This document shows, in pieces, positions 45,944 through 55,012 of a stretch of 64,000 bases of DNA (the first letter of the stretch is position 1; each line of letters opens with the position of its first letter). The stretch comes from Rhodospirillales bacterium BBD 1991-14 (GTDB taxonomy: Bacteria; Pseudomonadota; Alphaproteobacteria; Kiloniellales; Kiloniellaceae). Below the pieces are notes generated by a model. That model ran no database searches, was not told the DNA's origin, and saw only the letters and a program-made list of their open reading frames with translations. Position numbers and translations under genes: made by a program. The stretch lies in assembly GCA_001657395.1 (NCBI GenBank), contig LYSY01000008.1, forward strand, positions 62,001-126,000, read 5' to 3'.

Positions 45944-46013
45944 GCTCCGTTCCTTTCCTCTCGTTCGATCCTGCCATCCGGTCCTGCCGTCCGGACCTTC
46001 CCGCTGGGCCCCC

Positions 46014-46081
46014 CGTCCATTGGAGGCTGCCGTCTATTGGAGGCTCCATCTGTTGGAGTCTCCCGTGTACTGGACGCTGCC
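46014..46081. repeat. Degenerate 17-bp tandem repeat, four copies
   Basis: Four decayed copies of CGTCTATTGGAGGCTCC-type units lie in the 283-base gap between mtnP and petC. The gap holds this array, the 46120 array and the terminator at 46162. Confidence 0.7.
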
Positions 46082-46119
46082 CTGCTTGCCAAGGACCCGC
46101 CGTCCAATCGGCCATTCTG

Positions 46120-46150
46120 AAAGCGCGCCAGGAAAGCGCGCCAGGAAAGC
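46120..46150. repeat. 13-bp tandem repeat, about 2.4 copies
   Basis: AAAGCGCGCCAGG occurs twice exactly and is followed by AAAGC. It lies 12 bases before the terminator stem. Confidence 0.85.
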
Positions 46151-46161
46151 GTAAACGAAGA

Positions 46162-46187
46162 AGGGCCGCCCAGGAGCGGGCGGCCCT
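46162..46187. terminator. Bidirectional terminator after petC
   Basis: AGGGCCGCCC and GGGCGGCCCT are perfect 10-bp arms around AGGAGC, followed by TTT on the plus strand and by CTTCTTCGTTT on the minus strand. It ends the petABC transcript, whose last stop codon is at 46227. Confidence 0.8.
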
Positions 46188-46226
46188 TTTGCTTCAGAGG
46201 CTCAGCGCCGGATCAGTGGGGGAAGG

Positions 46227-47186
46227 TCAGTGAACGTCCGCCCAGACCTTGCGCTTGGCCGCGTAGAGAATGCCGGTGAAGACCAGCAGGAAGAGGATGA
46301 CCTTGATACCCATGCCCTTGCGGTCTTCCAGCTTCGGCTCTGCCGTCCACATCAGGAAGTTGGCGACGTCGGTGGCCATCTGCTCCACCGTCGCCGGCGT
46401 CCCGTCGGCATATTCGACACCGTCGTCGAACAGCGGCATCGCCATGGCAATGCCGTAGCCCGGGAAGTAGGCATTGAAGCTCAAGCCCTCGGAAAGGCCG
46501 AGATCCTCGATGCTCTCGACCGGCTGCGGCTCCTCCGGCGGGTCGGGTCGGTTCGCGTCCTCGCCGGCCTCGACGCGCTCTTCGTAGACCTCCAGCATGG
46601 TCTCGTAGTTCTCGAGAGCGGCCTCGTACTGCACCTGCCGCTTCTCGGTTTCGAGCGCGAAGATCTGCTGCAGGGTTTCGTCGGAAACCTGATCCTCGTA
46701 GCCGTGCCCCATCAGCGCCAGCAGATAGTTCGGCCCGTTCGCACGAGCCTTGGCCATCAGCGAGAGATCCGGCGGCAGAGCACCGCCGTTGGCGAAGGCG
46801 GCAGCCTGCGGATTCGGGAAAGGCGCCGGGAAGTAGTCGAAGGGCAGGCCTGCCCGTTCGAACATCTCGCCCTCGTCGTTCGGGCCGTCAATGACGATGG
46901 CCTCCGCCGCCATGGCCTTGATCTCGTCCTCGGAGTAGCCGAGCTCGGCGAGATTACGGAAGGCGATGTAGTCCATGCTGTGGCAGCCGGCGCAGACAGC
47001 CCGATAGACCTGAAGACCGCGCTGCACGGAGGCCCGGTCGTAGGTTCCGAAGATGCCGTCGAAAGACCATTCAAAACTGGGCAGGGGAATGCCTTCGCCG
47101 GCTGCGCGGGCGGTGCCGGGCGCCGCGACGGTCGCACCGGCGGCAGCGGCCAGCGCCGCCAGACCAAAAATCATACCCTTGCGCAT
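46227..47186 (-). CDS. petC: Cytochrome c1 with a long acidic insertion
   Basis: Heme-carrying subunit of the bc1 complex, which passes electrons from the Rieske centre to soluble cytochrome c. The 319-residue protein has a signal peptide (to about residue 29), the heme motif CAGCH (65-69), the axial Met (probably Met248 in YGIAMAM) and a C-terminal membrane anchor (about 295-311). The part from about 168 to 232, rich in Glu, Gln and Pro, has no counterpart in the usual c1 of about 250-270 residues and may form a helix pair. The start overlaps the cytochrome b stop (TGATG). Confidence 0.95.
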   Translation of the reverse strand: MRKGMIFGLAALAAAAGATVAAPGTARAAGEGIPLPSFEWSFDGIFGTYDRASVQRGLQVYRAVCAGCHSMDYIAFRNLAELGYSEDEIKAMAAEAIVIDGPNDEGEMFERAGLPFDYFPAPFPNPQAAAFANGGALPPDLSLMAKARANGPNYLLALMGHGYEDQVSDETLQQIFALETEKRQVQYEAALENYETMLEVYEERVEAGEDANRPDPPEEPQPVESIEDLGLSEGLSFNAYFPGYGIAMAMPLFDDGVEYADGTPATVEQMATDVANFLMWTAEPKLEDRKGMGIKVILFLLVFTGILYAAKRKVWADVH

Positions 47187-48490
47187 CAGGCTTTCTCCAT
47201 CGGCTTGGCGGGGGCCCCGGCCATAGCGCCGCCGCCGCCTTTCAGGACGGGCTCGCTGATCGAGGTGGGCAGCGGCTTGGGCGTCTCGAAGACACTGAGC
47301 AGCGGCAACACGACCAGGAAGTGGAGGAAGTAGTAGGCCGTCGACACCTGAGCTATCAGCAGCCAGAGGCCCTCCGCCGGCTTGGCGCCGGCAAAGCCCA
47401 GCAGCACGACGTCGATCGCCAGCAGCACGAAGAAGAGGCGGAAGATCGGCCGGAAGCGCCCGCTGCGCACCGGCGAACGGTCGAGCCAGGGCAGGACGAA
47501 GAGCACCGCGATGGACCCGAACATGGCGATCACGCCGCCCAGCTTGGCCTCGATGATGACCACGCCGGTGAAGGGGATGCCGACGTCGAAGGTGATGGCG
47601 CGCAGGATCGCGTAGAACGGCAGGAAGTACCACTCGGGCACGATATGCGCCGGGGTCGACAGCGGGTTGGCGGGAATGTAGTTGTCCGCGTGCCCCATGT
47701 AGTTCGGGAGGTAGAACACCACCGCCGAGAAAACGACCAGGAAGGCGCCCAGACCGAAGGCGTCCTTCACCGTGTAGTACGGATGGAAGGGAATGGTGTC
47801 CTGCGGGCCCTTGGTGTCGATGCCGATCGGGTTGTTGGAGCCGAAGCGGTGCAGCGCCCAGATGTGCAGGATCACCACGCCGACGATCACGAAAGGCAGC
47901 AGATAGTGCAGGGCGAAAAAGCGGTTGAGCGTCGGGTTGTCCACCGAGAAGCCGCCCCAGAGCCAGACCACGATGCCGTCGCCGAAGAAGGGAATGGCGG
48001 AGAACAGGTTGGTGATGACCTTGGCGCCCCAGAAGCTCATCTGGCCCCAGGGCAGCACATAGCCCATGAAGGCGGTGGCCATCATCAGCAGAAGGATGAC
48101 GACGCCGAGCATCCATAGCAGTTCGCGGGGCGCTTTGTAGGAGCCGTAGTAGAGGCCGCGGAAAATGTGGATATAGACCACGATGAAGAAAAAGTGTGCG
48201 CCGTTCATGTGAACATAGCGCAGCAGCCAGCCGTAGTTCACGTCGCGCATGATGCGCTCGACCGACTCGAAAGCGTGATCGACATGGGCCGTGTACTGCA
48301 TCGCCATCAAGACGCCGGTGACGATCATGATCACCAGGGTGATCCCGGCCAGGGAACCGAAGTTCCAGAAGTAGCTGAGATTCTTCGGCGACGGGTAGCC
48401 GGAGCCGACGGAGTGATCGAGGAACGAGAAGATCGGCAGGCGATGCTCGATCCACTTGATCACCGTGTTGTTGGTCTGAAAACCGCTCAT
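47186..48490 (-). CDS. petB: Cytochrome b of the bc1 complex
   Basis: Membrane subunit with two b hemes and the Qo and Qi sites. 434 residues with about eight membrane helices, His ligand stretches [22 protein letters not shown] and [20 protein letters not shown], the Qo motif PEWY, and the [10 protein letters not shown] loop. Shares one base with petC and follows petA by 13 bases. Confidence 0.97.
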   Translation of the reverse strand: MSGFQTNNTVIKWIEHRLPIFSFLDHSVGSGYPSPKNLSYFWNFGSLAGITLVIMIVTGVLMAMQYTAHVDHAFESVERIMRDVNYGWLLRYVHMNGAHFFFIVVYIHIFRGLYYGSYKAPRELLWMLGVVILLLMMATAFMGYVLPWGQMSFWGAKVITNLFSAIPFFGDGIVVWLWGGFSVDNPTLNRFFALHYLLPFVIVGVVILHIWALHRFGSNNPIGIDTKGPQDTIPFHPYYTVKDAFGLGAFLVVFSAVVFYLPNYMGHADNYIPANPLSTPAHIVPEWYFLPFYAILRAITFDVGIPFTGVVIIEAKLGGVIAMFGSIAVLFVLPWLDRSPVRSGRFRPIFRLFFVLLAIDVVLLGFAGAKPAEGLWLLIAQVSTAYYFLHFLVVLPLLSVFETPKPLPTSISEPVLKGGGGAMAGAPAKPMEKA

Positions 48491-48503
48491 GGCCTGTTCT
48501 CCC

Positions 48504-49052
48504 CTAGCCGATCACGATGGTCGTGTCGCCCGTAAACTCATAGGGCGGCACCGGCAGGTTGGTGGGGGCCGGGCCCCTGCGGATCCGTCCGGAGGTGTCG
48601 TAGTGCGAGCCGTGGCAGGGGCAGAACCAGCCGCCGAACTCGCCGCGGTTCTGGCCGGTCTTCTGCCCCAGCGGCACGCAGCCGAGGTGGGTGCAGACGC
48701 CGATCACCACCAGCCACTCGGACCGCTGGACCCGGTCCGCATCGCTCTCGGGATCCGGCAGGGTGGCGACCGCCACGTCCTCGGCCTGGGTGATCTGGTC
48801 TGCCGTGCGGTGGTCGATGAAGACCGGGCTGCCGCGCCAGGTGACTGTAATCCTCTGGCCTTCGGCGATCGGCGAGAGATCGACCTCGGTGGATGAGAGA
48901 GCCAGCACCTCGGCCGAAGGATTCATCGAATCGATCAGCGGCCAGGCGACCGCACCGGCGCCGACGGCGCCCATGGCACCGGCAGCCAAGTAGAGAAAAT
49001 CGCGCCGCGTTTCGCCCGTTTCGACCTGGGCAGGTGTGGCGGTATCAGCCAT
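48504..49052 (-). CDS. petA: Rieske iron-sulfur subunit
   Basis: 182 residues. A twin-Arg signal ([15 protein letters not shown]) leads to Tat export with the membrane anchor kept. [2Fe-2S] ligands are Cys120, His122, Cys144 and His147, with Cys125 and Cys146 forming the usual disulfide (CTHLGC and CPCHGS). First gene of petABC, preceded by a 304-base gap to trmL. Confidence 0.97.
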   Translation of the reverse strand: MADTATPAQVETGETRRDFLYLAAGAMGAVGAGAVAWPLIDSMNPSAEVLALSSTEVDLSPIAEGQRITVTWRGSPVFIDHRTADQITQAEDVAVATLPDPESDADRVQRSEWLVVIGVCTHLGCVPLGQKTGQNRGEFGGWFCPCHGSHYDTSGRIRRGPAPTNLPVPPYEFTGDTTIVIG

Positions 49053-49356
49053 ACGTCTTCCCCTAGAGATCCCACTGATGGCGCTCTACCGGCCACGAGC
49101 CCATGTTGCAGAACCACGGGCCGAAAGCGCCGCCTTGTACGAACTTATCGTCTCTGGGGGCATCAGACATGTGGCAAGCTGCCGCAGCGCGACGCCCCCA
49201 TCGCTCGCTTACCGGGGTCGATATAGAGTAATTTCCGTGGGAACGCAAAGCCCCTGAATTCGGCCCCGCCCCCCAGGACTCGCTAGGGACTCACCGGTGA
49301 CTCCGGCGGGACTCGCCAGATCCGCGAACCATCTGAAGCTGCAATTCCACCGTCCT
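49053..49356. promoter_or_regulatory. Divergent petA-trmL intergenic region
   Basis: This 304-base gap separates two divergent genes. It must hold the petABC promoter. I see a Shine-Dalgarno (AGGGGAAG) just upstream of petA and no clear inverted repeat or sigma-70 box. Nothing else can be supported. Confidence 0.4.
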
Positions 49357-49833
49357 ATGCGCCTTGCCCTCTTCCAGCCCGATATCCCGCAAAACACCGG
49401 CGCCCTGATCCGCCTGACGGCCTGTCTGGGCGTCCCGCTGGATATCATCGAACCCTGCGGGTTTTTGCTCGACGACAAGCGCCTGCGGCGGGCCGGGCTG
49501 GACTACCATGACCAAGCGGAACTCCGCCGCCACAGCTCCTGGGAAGCCTATCAGCAACACCTTAACGGCCGGTTGCTGCTCTTGACGACCCGGGGCGGCA
49601 CCGCCTACACCGACTTCGAGTACCAGACGGGCGATACCCTTTTGCTGGGGCGGGAGTCGGCCGGGGTTCCGGATGCCGTGCACGATGCCGCCACGGCCAG
49701 ACTGGTGATCCCCTTGCGCCCGGAAACGCGGTCGCTGAACGTCGCCCTGGCCGGCGCCATGGCTCTGGGCGAGGCGCTGCGGCAGACGGCTGGCTTTCCC
49801 GGCGGCTTTCCCGGGAAGGACACGGAAACCTAG
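49357..49833 (+). CDS. trmL: tRNA (cytidine/uridine-34 2'-O)-methyltransferase TrmL
   Basis: SPOUT-class methyltransferase of 158 residues that 2'-O-methylates the wobble base of tRNALeu isoacceptors. Motifs: LFQPDIPQNTGALIRL, LLLGRESAGVPD, and LNVALAGAMALGEALRQ of the trefoil knot. Start at 49357, with a longer form from 49297 lacking family similarity. It leads into hemF by 39 bases, with petABC divergent, an order common in alphaproteobacteria. Confidence 0.94.
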   Translation: MRLALFQPDIPQNTGALIRLTACLGVPLDIIEPCGFLLDDKRLRRAGLDYHDQAELRRHSSWEAYQQHLNGRLLLLTTRGGTAYTDFEYQTGDTLLLGRESAGVPDAVHDAATARLVIPLRPETRSLNVALAGAMALGEALRQTAGFPGGFPGKDTET

Positions 49834-49872
49834 CTCCGGGCAACGGCAGGACTTTGGGGGAACAGCGGGCCG

Positions 49873-50736
49873 ATGACAGACCCGAACGAAGACCACAAGC
49901 AGCAGGCAAAGGCCTGGTTCGAGGACCTGCGCGACCGGATCTGCACCGCCTTCGAAGCCCTGGAGGACGAAATCGAAGGCCCCAACGCGGAGCGTTTCGC
50001 GGACCGCGCGCCGGGGCGCTTCGAGCGCAAGGCCTGGGACCGGCCGGACGGGGGCGGCGGGGTCATGGCCCTGATGCGCGGCCGGGTCTTCGAGAAGGTC
50101 GGCGTGAACGTCTCCACGGTGTTCGGCAGCTTTTCGCCGGAGTTCGCCAAGCAGATCCCCGGGGCCGATGAAGACCCCCGATTCTGGGCCAGCGGCATCT
50201 CGCTGGTCGCGCACATGCAGTCGCCCCTGGTTCCCGCGGTGCACATGAACACCCGCCACATCGTCACCACCAAGAGCTGGTTCGGCGGCGGCAGCGATCT
50301 CAACCCGATGTTTCCCGACGACGGCGACACCGCCGACTTCCACGCTGCCTTCAAGGCCGCCTGCGACCGCCACGACGCGGACTACTACCCGCGCTTCAAG
50401 AAGTGGTGCGACGAATACTTCTTCATCCCCCACCGCGGCGAGGCGCGCGGCGTCGGCGGCATCTTCTACGACTACATCGACAGCGGCGACTGGGGGCAGG
50501 ACTTCGCCTTTACCCGGGACGTCGGCAGCGCCTTCCTGGAGATCTATCCCCAGCTCGTGCGCCGCCATATGCACGCGCCCTGGAGCGACGAACAGCGCCG
50601 CCACCAGCTCTTCCGCCGCGGCCGCTACGCCGAGTTCAACCTGCTCTACGACCGCGGCACCAAGTTCGGCCTGCAGACCGGCGGCAACGTCGAGGCCATC
50701 CTCATGAGCCTGCCCCCCGAAGCCGCCTGGCCCTAA
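49873..50736 (+). CDS. hemF: Oxygen-dependent coproporphyrinogen III oxidase
   Basis: Makes protoporphyrinogen IX in heme synthesis, using O2. 287 residues with motifs [44 protein letters not shown] and [24 protein letters not shown] of the active-site pocket. Its position by the bc1 genes fits co-need for heme. It converges with cca with 25 bases between the stops. Confidence 0.97.
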   Translation: MTDPNEDHKQQAKAWFEDLRDRICTAFEALEDEIEGPNAERFADRAPGRFERKAWDRPDGGGGVMALMRGRVFEKVGVNVSTVFGSFSPEFAKQIPGADEDPRFWASGISLVAHMQSPLVPAVHMNTRHIVTTKSWFGGGSDLNPMFPDDGDTADFHAAFKAACDRHDADYYPRFKKWCDEYFFIPHRGEARGVGGIFYDYIDSGDWGQDFAFTRDVGSAFLEIYPQLVRRHMHAPWSDEQRRHQLFRRGRYAEFNLLYDRGTKFGLQTGGNVEAILMSLPPEAAWP

Positions 50737-50761
50737 GCGGCCTGCTTTAGGCTGCCCGGTG

Positions 50762-52018
50762 CTAAGCGGCCCGCCTTGAGAGTTCGGCGAGGCAGGCCTT
50801 GCGGTCCGGCGCGAAGTCGCGCTCGATCCACCAGGTCTCGACGGCCTCCAGCAGGTCGCCGACCTGTGGGCCGGGCTGGACGCCAAGCGCCAGCACGTCG
50901 CTGCCGTTCAAGGGAAAGCGCCGCGGCGTCCAGGTCACGACCTGGCCGAGCGCGGCCTGCAGCTGCTCCACATCGCTGTTATCCCGCGCCGCCTGCAGGA
51001 CCAGATCGTCGGCCACGGCCGATGCGCCGGCCCGGTAGAGGGCACCACGCAGGGCCACCCGGACCGCTTCCGCATCGGTTGCCGCGTCGAGGCCGCGCCG
51101 TGCCGCCTTCACAGCCGGTGGCGGGTCGGCGAGGCGCTCCAGCTTTTCCGTCTGGGCCCCGGAAAACCGCAGCCGCCCGGCCACCGCCGCGGCGGGCGGG
51201 CGCTGCGCCGGCAACAGGGCGGCCAGGCGCATGACCGGGTCGTCGTGGCCGACCTCGCCCTGGGTCAGGAGACGTTCCAGCGTCGCAAGATCCCCGGCCT
51301 CCGGGAGAAACGCCTGAAGGATCGCGTGGTCGCGCATCAACGCCAGCGCCGGCAGCGGATCGCCTGCGGCGAGCAGCTTCAGGAACTCCACCCGCAGCCG
51401 CTCGCCCGAGAGGCTGCGCAGCCGCGGCGCCAGCGCCGTCATCGCCGCCAGCAGCGCCTCGTCCGGCCGGACCCGGCCGTAGTGGGCGTGGAAGCGGAAG
51501 AACCGCAGCAGGCGCAGATAGTCCTCCTCGATGCGGGCGCGGGGGTCGCCGACGAAGCGGACCCGCCCGGCGGCCAGGTCCGCCCGCCCGCCGAAGGGGT
51601 CGAAGAGGTGTCCGTCGGGGCTGCAGGACATGGCATTGAAGGTGAGGTCCCGGCGCGAGGCGTCGGCCATCCAGTCGTCGGTGAAGGCGACGACCGCGCG
51701 CCGCCCGTCGGTCTCCACGTCCTCGCGCAGGGTGGTGATCTCAAAGGGTTTGTGTCCGGCAACGGCGGTGACCGTGCCGTGATCCAGTCCGGTCGGGATG
51801 ACCTTGATGCCGGCGTCGCGCAGCAGGGCCATCACGCTCTCCGGCTTGTCGGCGGTAGCGATGTCGACGTCGTTGACGGGCCGCCCGGCCAGGGCGTCGC
51901 GCACGCAGCCGCCGACGAAGCGCACCTCGCCGCCGCCCGCTGTCAGAGCAGCGACCACCTGGCGCGTCTCCGCTGCGACCATCCAATCCTGGATTTCCAG
52001 CCGGTCCGGCTGAGACAT
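50762..52018 (-). CDS. cca: CCA tRNA nucleotidyltransferase
   Basis: Adds or repairs the tRNA 3' CCA. Class II enzyme of 418 residues with FVGGCVRDALAGRPVNDVDIA (GG and DxD metal motif), RRDLTFNAMSCSPDG and RFVGDPRARIEEDYLRLLRFFRF. A C-terminal helical part follows. An alphaproteobacterial form without an HD domain is likely, and a split-specificity enzyme cannot be excluded. It leads 196 bases to DUF6111, a gap that holds the 52080-52216 hairpins. Confidence 0.94.
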   Translation of the reverse strand: MSQPDRLEIQDWMVAAETRQVVAALTAGGGEVRFVGGCVRDALAGRPVNDVDIATADKPESVMALLRDAGIKVIPTGLDHGTVTAVAGHKPFEITTLREDVETDGRRAVVAFTDDWMADASRRDLTFNAMSCSPDGHLFDPFGGRADLAAGRVRFVGDPRARIEEDYLRLLRFFRFHAHYGRVRPDEALLAAMTALAPRLRSLSGERLRVEFLKLLAAGDPLPALALMRDHAILQAFLPEAGDLATLERLLTQGEVGHDDPVMRLAALLPAQRPPAAAVAGRLRFSGAQTEKLERLADPPPAVKAARRGLDAATDAEAVRVALRGALYRAGASAVADDLVLQAARDNSDVEQLQAALGQVVTWTPRRFPLNGSDVLALGVQPGPQVGDLLEAVETWWIERDFAPDRKACLAELSRRAA

Positions 52019-52079
52019 GATGCTTTGGCCCCGCAGCCCCTCATCATTCCGACGCGGCCCCTGACGGCGCCGACGAGCC

Positions 52080-52141
52080 AGAGCAGATCAGGGTTTGCTG
52101 GATCGCCGAAGACGATCCAGCAAACCCTGTGAATCTGCTCT
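52080..52141. repeat. Long inverted-repeat element A
   Basis: Perfect 17-bp arms CAGGGTTTGCTGGATCG (52089-52105) and CGATCCAGCAAACCCTG (52113-52129) with a 7-base loop. They are flanked by an outer pair AGAGCAGAT/ATCTGCTCT (52080-52088 and 52133-52141). It lies between cca and the DUF6111 gene, and is probably a mobile palindromic repeat unit. Confidence 0.85.
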
Positions 52142-52154
52142 GACTCTTACAAAT

Positions 52155-52216
52155 AGAGCGGATTCACATGATTAAATGAAACCACAAAGTGCTTTCGTTT
52201 AATCATGACCCGCTCT
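52155..52216. repeat. Long inverted-repeat element B
   Basis: AGAGCGG (52155-52161) pairs with CCGCTCT (52210-52216), and CATGATTAAA (52167-52176) pairs with TTTAATCATG (52198-52207), with further A/T pairs inside. Its outer edge, AGAGCGGATTCAC, is the mirror image of the last 13 bases of element A (GTGAATCTGCTCT, 52129-52141) at 12 of 13 positions. The DUF6111 stop (52215-52217) lies at its end. Confidence 0.85.
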
Positions 52217-52499
52217 AGTCGGCGGGATGGGCCGGCACCACTTCGCCATCGACGAAGGCCGGCGGCAAGACTTTCGTGCCGGGGGCCACGCCGCGGTCGA
52301 AGCCGACCAGCAGCAGGGAGGCTGTCATCAGAACCACGCCGGCCAGCGCCATCCACAGCCAGGGCACGGGCTCCTCGCCCGGCAGCACGCGGCCGTCAGC
52401 GGCGGCGGCGCGCTGGCGGCGCGCCCACCAGACGTAGAGACCGTAGAGAATGAAAGGCGCCAGCATCGGCAGGATGACGACCAGAAAGACTCGGATCAT
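52215..52499 (-). CDS. DUF6111 membrane protein
   Basis: The 94-residue protein has membrane helices at about 3-25 and 48-66 around a short basic, Ala-rich loop. It fits the DUF6111 family, of unknown function, which in alphaproteobacteria often lies between a NUDIX gene and cca. The start overlaps the NUDIX stop (ATGA at 52496-52499), so translation is coupled. Confidence 0.84.
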   Translation of the reverse strand: MIRVFLVVILPMLAPFILYGLYVWWARRQRAAAADGRVLPGEEPVPWLWMALAGVVLMTASLLLVGFDRGVAPGTKVLPPAFVDGEVVPAHPAD

Positions 52500-53146
52500 G
52501 GGTTCAACAAATCCCGGTCCTCCAGGACCTCGACAAGGTTGGAAAGCATTCCCGCGGTGGCGCCCCAGATAAAGTAGTCACCAAAGGGATAGGCGTAGAA
52601 GTAGCGGGTCTTGCCGTGAAACACACGGCTGTGTGTCTGGCGGTTGGCAGGGTCCAGGAAGAACGTCAGCGGGACCTCGAAGATCTCGTCCACCTCCCCG
52701 GCCTCGGCCTGCAGGATCAGGGGCGGCGTGACCAGGCCGATCACGGGAATGACGCAATAACCCGTGCGCACCACATAGCTGTCCAGGCGGCCGACAAGGC
52801 GCACGCTTTCGCGGCTCAGCCCCACCTCTTCCTGGGCTTCCCGAAGGGCGGCGGCTTCCGGCCCGTCGTCGCCCGGGTCGATCCGGCCCCCGGGAAAGCT
52901 GATCTGGCCGGGATGATCGGGCAGATCCTTGCTGCGGCGGGTGAGCATGACCGTCACCTCGGCGCCGCGGTTGACGATGGGCACCAGAACCGCCGCGTCG
53001 CGCAGCGGGCTGGCGGGATCGTAGAGGTCCGGGTTGAGATCGTGATCCCCGCGCGGCGCAGCGGCGGTGGCCGGCGACTCCGGCGCGCCCCGCCGGGACG
53101 GCTCCGGCAGATCCGCCAGACGCAGCAGGATATCGTCCAATCTCAC
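52496..53146 (-). CDS. CoA pyrophosphatase, NUDIX
   Basis: The 216-residue hydrolase splits CoA or NADH-type substrates. It has the NUDIX box (GGRIDPGDDGPEAAALREAQEEVGL) and the CoA-specific upstream motif (LTRRSKDLPDHPGQISFPGG). It follows the DUF1285 gene by 44 bases and overlaps DUF6111. These three genes and cca form a conserved alphaproteobacterial cluster. Confidence 0.93.
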   Translation of the reverse strand: MRLDDILLRLADLPEPSRRGAPESPATAAAPRGDHDLNPDLYDPASPLRDAAVLVPIVNRGAEVTVMLTRRSKDLPDHPGQISFPGGRIDPGDDGPEAAALREAQEEVGLSRESVRLVGRLDSYVVRTGYCVIPVIGLVTPPLILQAEAGEVDEIFEVPLTFFLDPANRQTHSRVFHGKTRYFYAYPFGDYFIWGATAGMLSNLVEVLEDRDLLNP

Positions 53147-53190
53147 GCCGCTGGCCCTCTCACGTCCGCATCGTGCCTCTTTTTCATGCC

Positions 53191-53745
53191 TCAGGCCGCG
53201 CTTCCCAGCGGGAAGAACAGCCCGCCGCTCCAGACGCCGAGGGTGCCCGGCGGCGCTCCGTCATCAGCCGGCGCGCTCACCGCCAGCTCGGCAAGCTCAT
53301 AGTAGACCGGGCGCAGGATGCGCGCCTCAAGCCCGTCCCGTACTTCTATATAGGGCCTGGGTCCGGCCCTTTCATCGCCGTTCCCCTCATCGGCGTTTTG
53401 GGCTGCACCCGCCGCAATCCGCAGCGGATGGGCCGCGCCGGCCTCTACCCAGTCGTCCAGATTTGTACGGAAACTGAGGGTCTGGCCCCTGTCGCGGCCC
53501 TTCACGGAAAGTTCAACGGCCACGAAGGGCACGTCTTCGACCGAGATGCGCCCCTTTTCCACCGGTGTCTGCAGCCAGTAGGCCCCCTCGCCGTCGCGCC
53601 GCAGCACCGAAGCGAAGAGTTTCACCAGGGCTTTGCGATGAATCACCGAACCCTGATGAAACCAGGTGCCGTCGCGGGCGATTCGAATGTCCAAATCGTT
53701 CGCTTCTGCGAACACTTCGGCGCCTGGTGACTGGTCAGCGGCCAT
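53191..53745 (-). CDS. DUF1285 protein
   Basis: The 184-residue protein begins at 53745 (MAADQSPGAEV), after AAGGATAAGG. A longer start at 53772 is possible. The DUF1285 family pattern is present (LDIRIARDGTWFHQGSVIHRKALVKLF and YWLQTPVEKGRISVEDVPFVAVEL). Function unknown. It is divergent from the MoxR operon at 53894 and probably shares its promoter region. Confidence 0.9.
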   Translation of the reverse strand: MAADQSPGAEVFAEANDLDIRIARDGTWFHQGSVIHRKALVKLFASVLRRDGEGAYWLQTPVEKGRISVEDVPFVAVELSVKGRDRGQTLSFRTNLDDWVEAGAAHPLRIAAGAAQNADEGNGDERAGPRPYIEVRDGLEARILRPVYYELAELAVSAPADDGAPPGTLGVWSGGLFFPLGSAA

Positions 53746-53794
53746 CGAAAGCCTTATCCTTAACGTTAACATATCAGCGGTCGGCCGCGCCCCG

Positions 53795-53854
53795 GCGCTT
53801 CAGGCATCGGTGCTTCAGGCATCGGTGCTTCGCGGATCAGCGCTTGGGCAAGGG
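53795..53854. repeat. Decaying 15-bp tandem repeat
   Basis: Two near-identical copies of G(C/T)GCTTCAGGCATCG, then two diverged copies, run between the divergent DUF1285 and MoxR genes. It may be a remnant of repeated duplication. Confidence 0.7.
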
Positions 53855-53893
53855 TCTGCCTGAACCCATCTTACCGTTGGGAGACGCTGCCAC

Positions 53894-54907
53894 GTGACGA
53901 CAACCCCGACCCAACAGGCCCCTGCGGACTCCGCCGCGCTGGCCGAACACATCGAGGAACTGGGCGACAAGCTTGCCCGGGTGCGCGAGAGCATCGGCCA
54001 GGTCATTTTCGGCCAACAGGAGGTCGTCGATCAAACCCTTATCACGCTGCTGGCGGGCGGCCATGCCCTGCTGATCGGCGTGCCGGGACTGGCCAAAACG
54101 CGCCTGGTGGAGACCCTGGGCGCCGTCTTCGGGCTGGAAGACAAGCGCGTGCAGTGCACGCCGGACCTGATGCCGGCCGACATCCTGGGCTCGGAGGTGC
54201 TGGAGGAGGGCGAATCGGGGCGCCGCTCGTTCCGCTTCATCCCGGGGCCGGTGTTCTGCCAGCTGCTGATGGCCGACGAGATCAACCGCGCGAGCCCGCG
54301 GACCCAGTCCGCCCTGCTGCAGGCGATGCAGGAGCACCGGATCACCGTGGCCGGCCATGGCCACGACCTGCCCCGGCCGTTCCACGTTCTGGCGACCCAG
54401 AACCCCCTGGAACAGGAAGGCACCTATCCCCTGCCGGAAGCGCAGCTTGACCGCTTTCTCCTGGAAATCGACGTCGGCTATCCGGAACTGGACGCTGAGC
54501 GGCGCATCCTGCTGGAGACCACCGGTCCGGAGCAGGCCAATGCGGAAGCGGTGATGGACGCGAACGAATTGATGGAGGTCCAGCGCCTGGTGCGGCGCGT
54601 GCCGGTGGGCGAAAGCGTGGTCGAGGCCATCCTCGCCATCGTGCGCAACGGCCGGCCCGTGACCAGCGACCTGGAGGAGGTCCGCAGCCAGGTCGCCTGG
54701 GGGCCGGGGCCGCGCGCCAGCCAGGCCCTGATGCTCGCCGTCAGGGCCCGCGCCCTGATCGACGGGCGCTTCTCGCCCTCGGTGGAAGATGTCGTGCATC
54801 TGGCCGGTCCGGTGCTGAGGCACCGTATGGCGCTCAGCTTCGCCGCGCGGGCCGACGGCGTGACGCTGGACCACATCATCGCACATCTGACCGCCCCCTA
54901 TGGCTGA
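53894..54907 (+). CDS. MoxR-type AAA ATPase
   Basis: The 337-residue ATPase carries Walker A (GVPGLAKT), Walker B (LLMADEINRA) and sensor 1 (ATQNPL), all of the MoxR family. GTG start at 53894. MoxR proteins act with DUF58 and other vWA-type proteins to mature metal enzymes or stress complexes. It is the first gene of the operon to 60837. Confidence 0.93.
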   Translation: MTTTPTQQAPADSAALAEHIEELGDKLARVRESIGQVIFGQQEVVDQTLITLLAGGHALLIGVPGLAKTRLVETLGAVFGLEDKRVQCTPDLMPADILGSEVLEEGESGRRSFRFIPGPVFCQLLMADEINRASPRTQSALLQAMQEHRITVAGHGHDLPRPFHVLATQNPLEQEGTYPLPEAQLDRFLLEIDVGYPELDAERRILLETTGPEQANAEAVMDANELMEVQRLVRRVPVGESVVEAILAIVRNGRPVTSDLEEVRSQVAWGPGPRASQALMLAVRARALIDGRFSPSVEDVVHLAGPVLRHRMALSFAARADGVTLDHIIAHLTAPYG

Positions 54908-55012
54908 TCGGCGAAGGGACACCATGGGCAAGACTGGGGCCAGGATCAGGCTGCAAACAGGCGACGTGAAGAAAACCGACGTGGAGACAAGGCGCGGGGT
55001 CGTTAAGCGCGC

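Noticed and set aside
44123-46120. A 665-codon plus-strand frame under the VOC and mtnP genes
   Set aside because: It is antisense to two well-identified genes and shows no family motif.
47187-48455. Upstream extension of the cytochrome c1 frame through petB
   Set aside because: The frame is open by GC bias. A signal peptide begins at the ATG at 47186, and petB fills the space in another frame.
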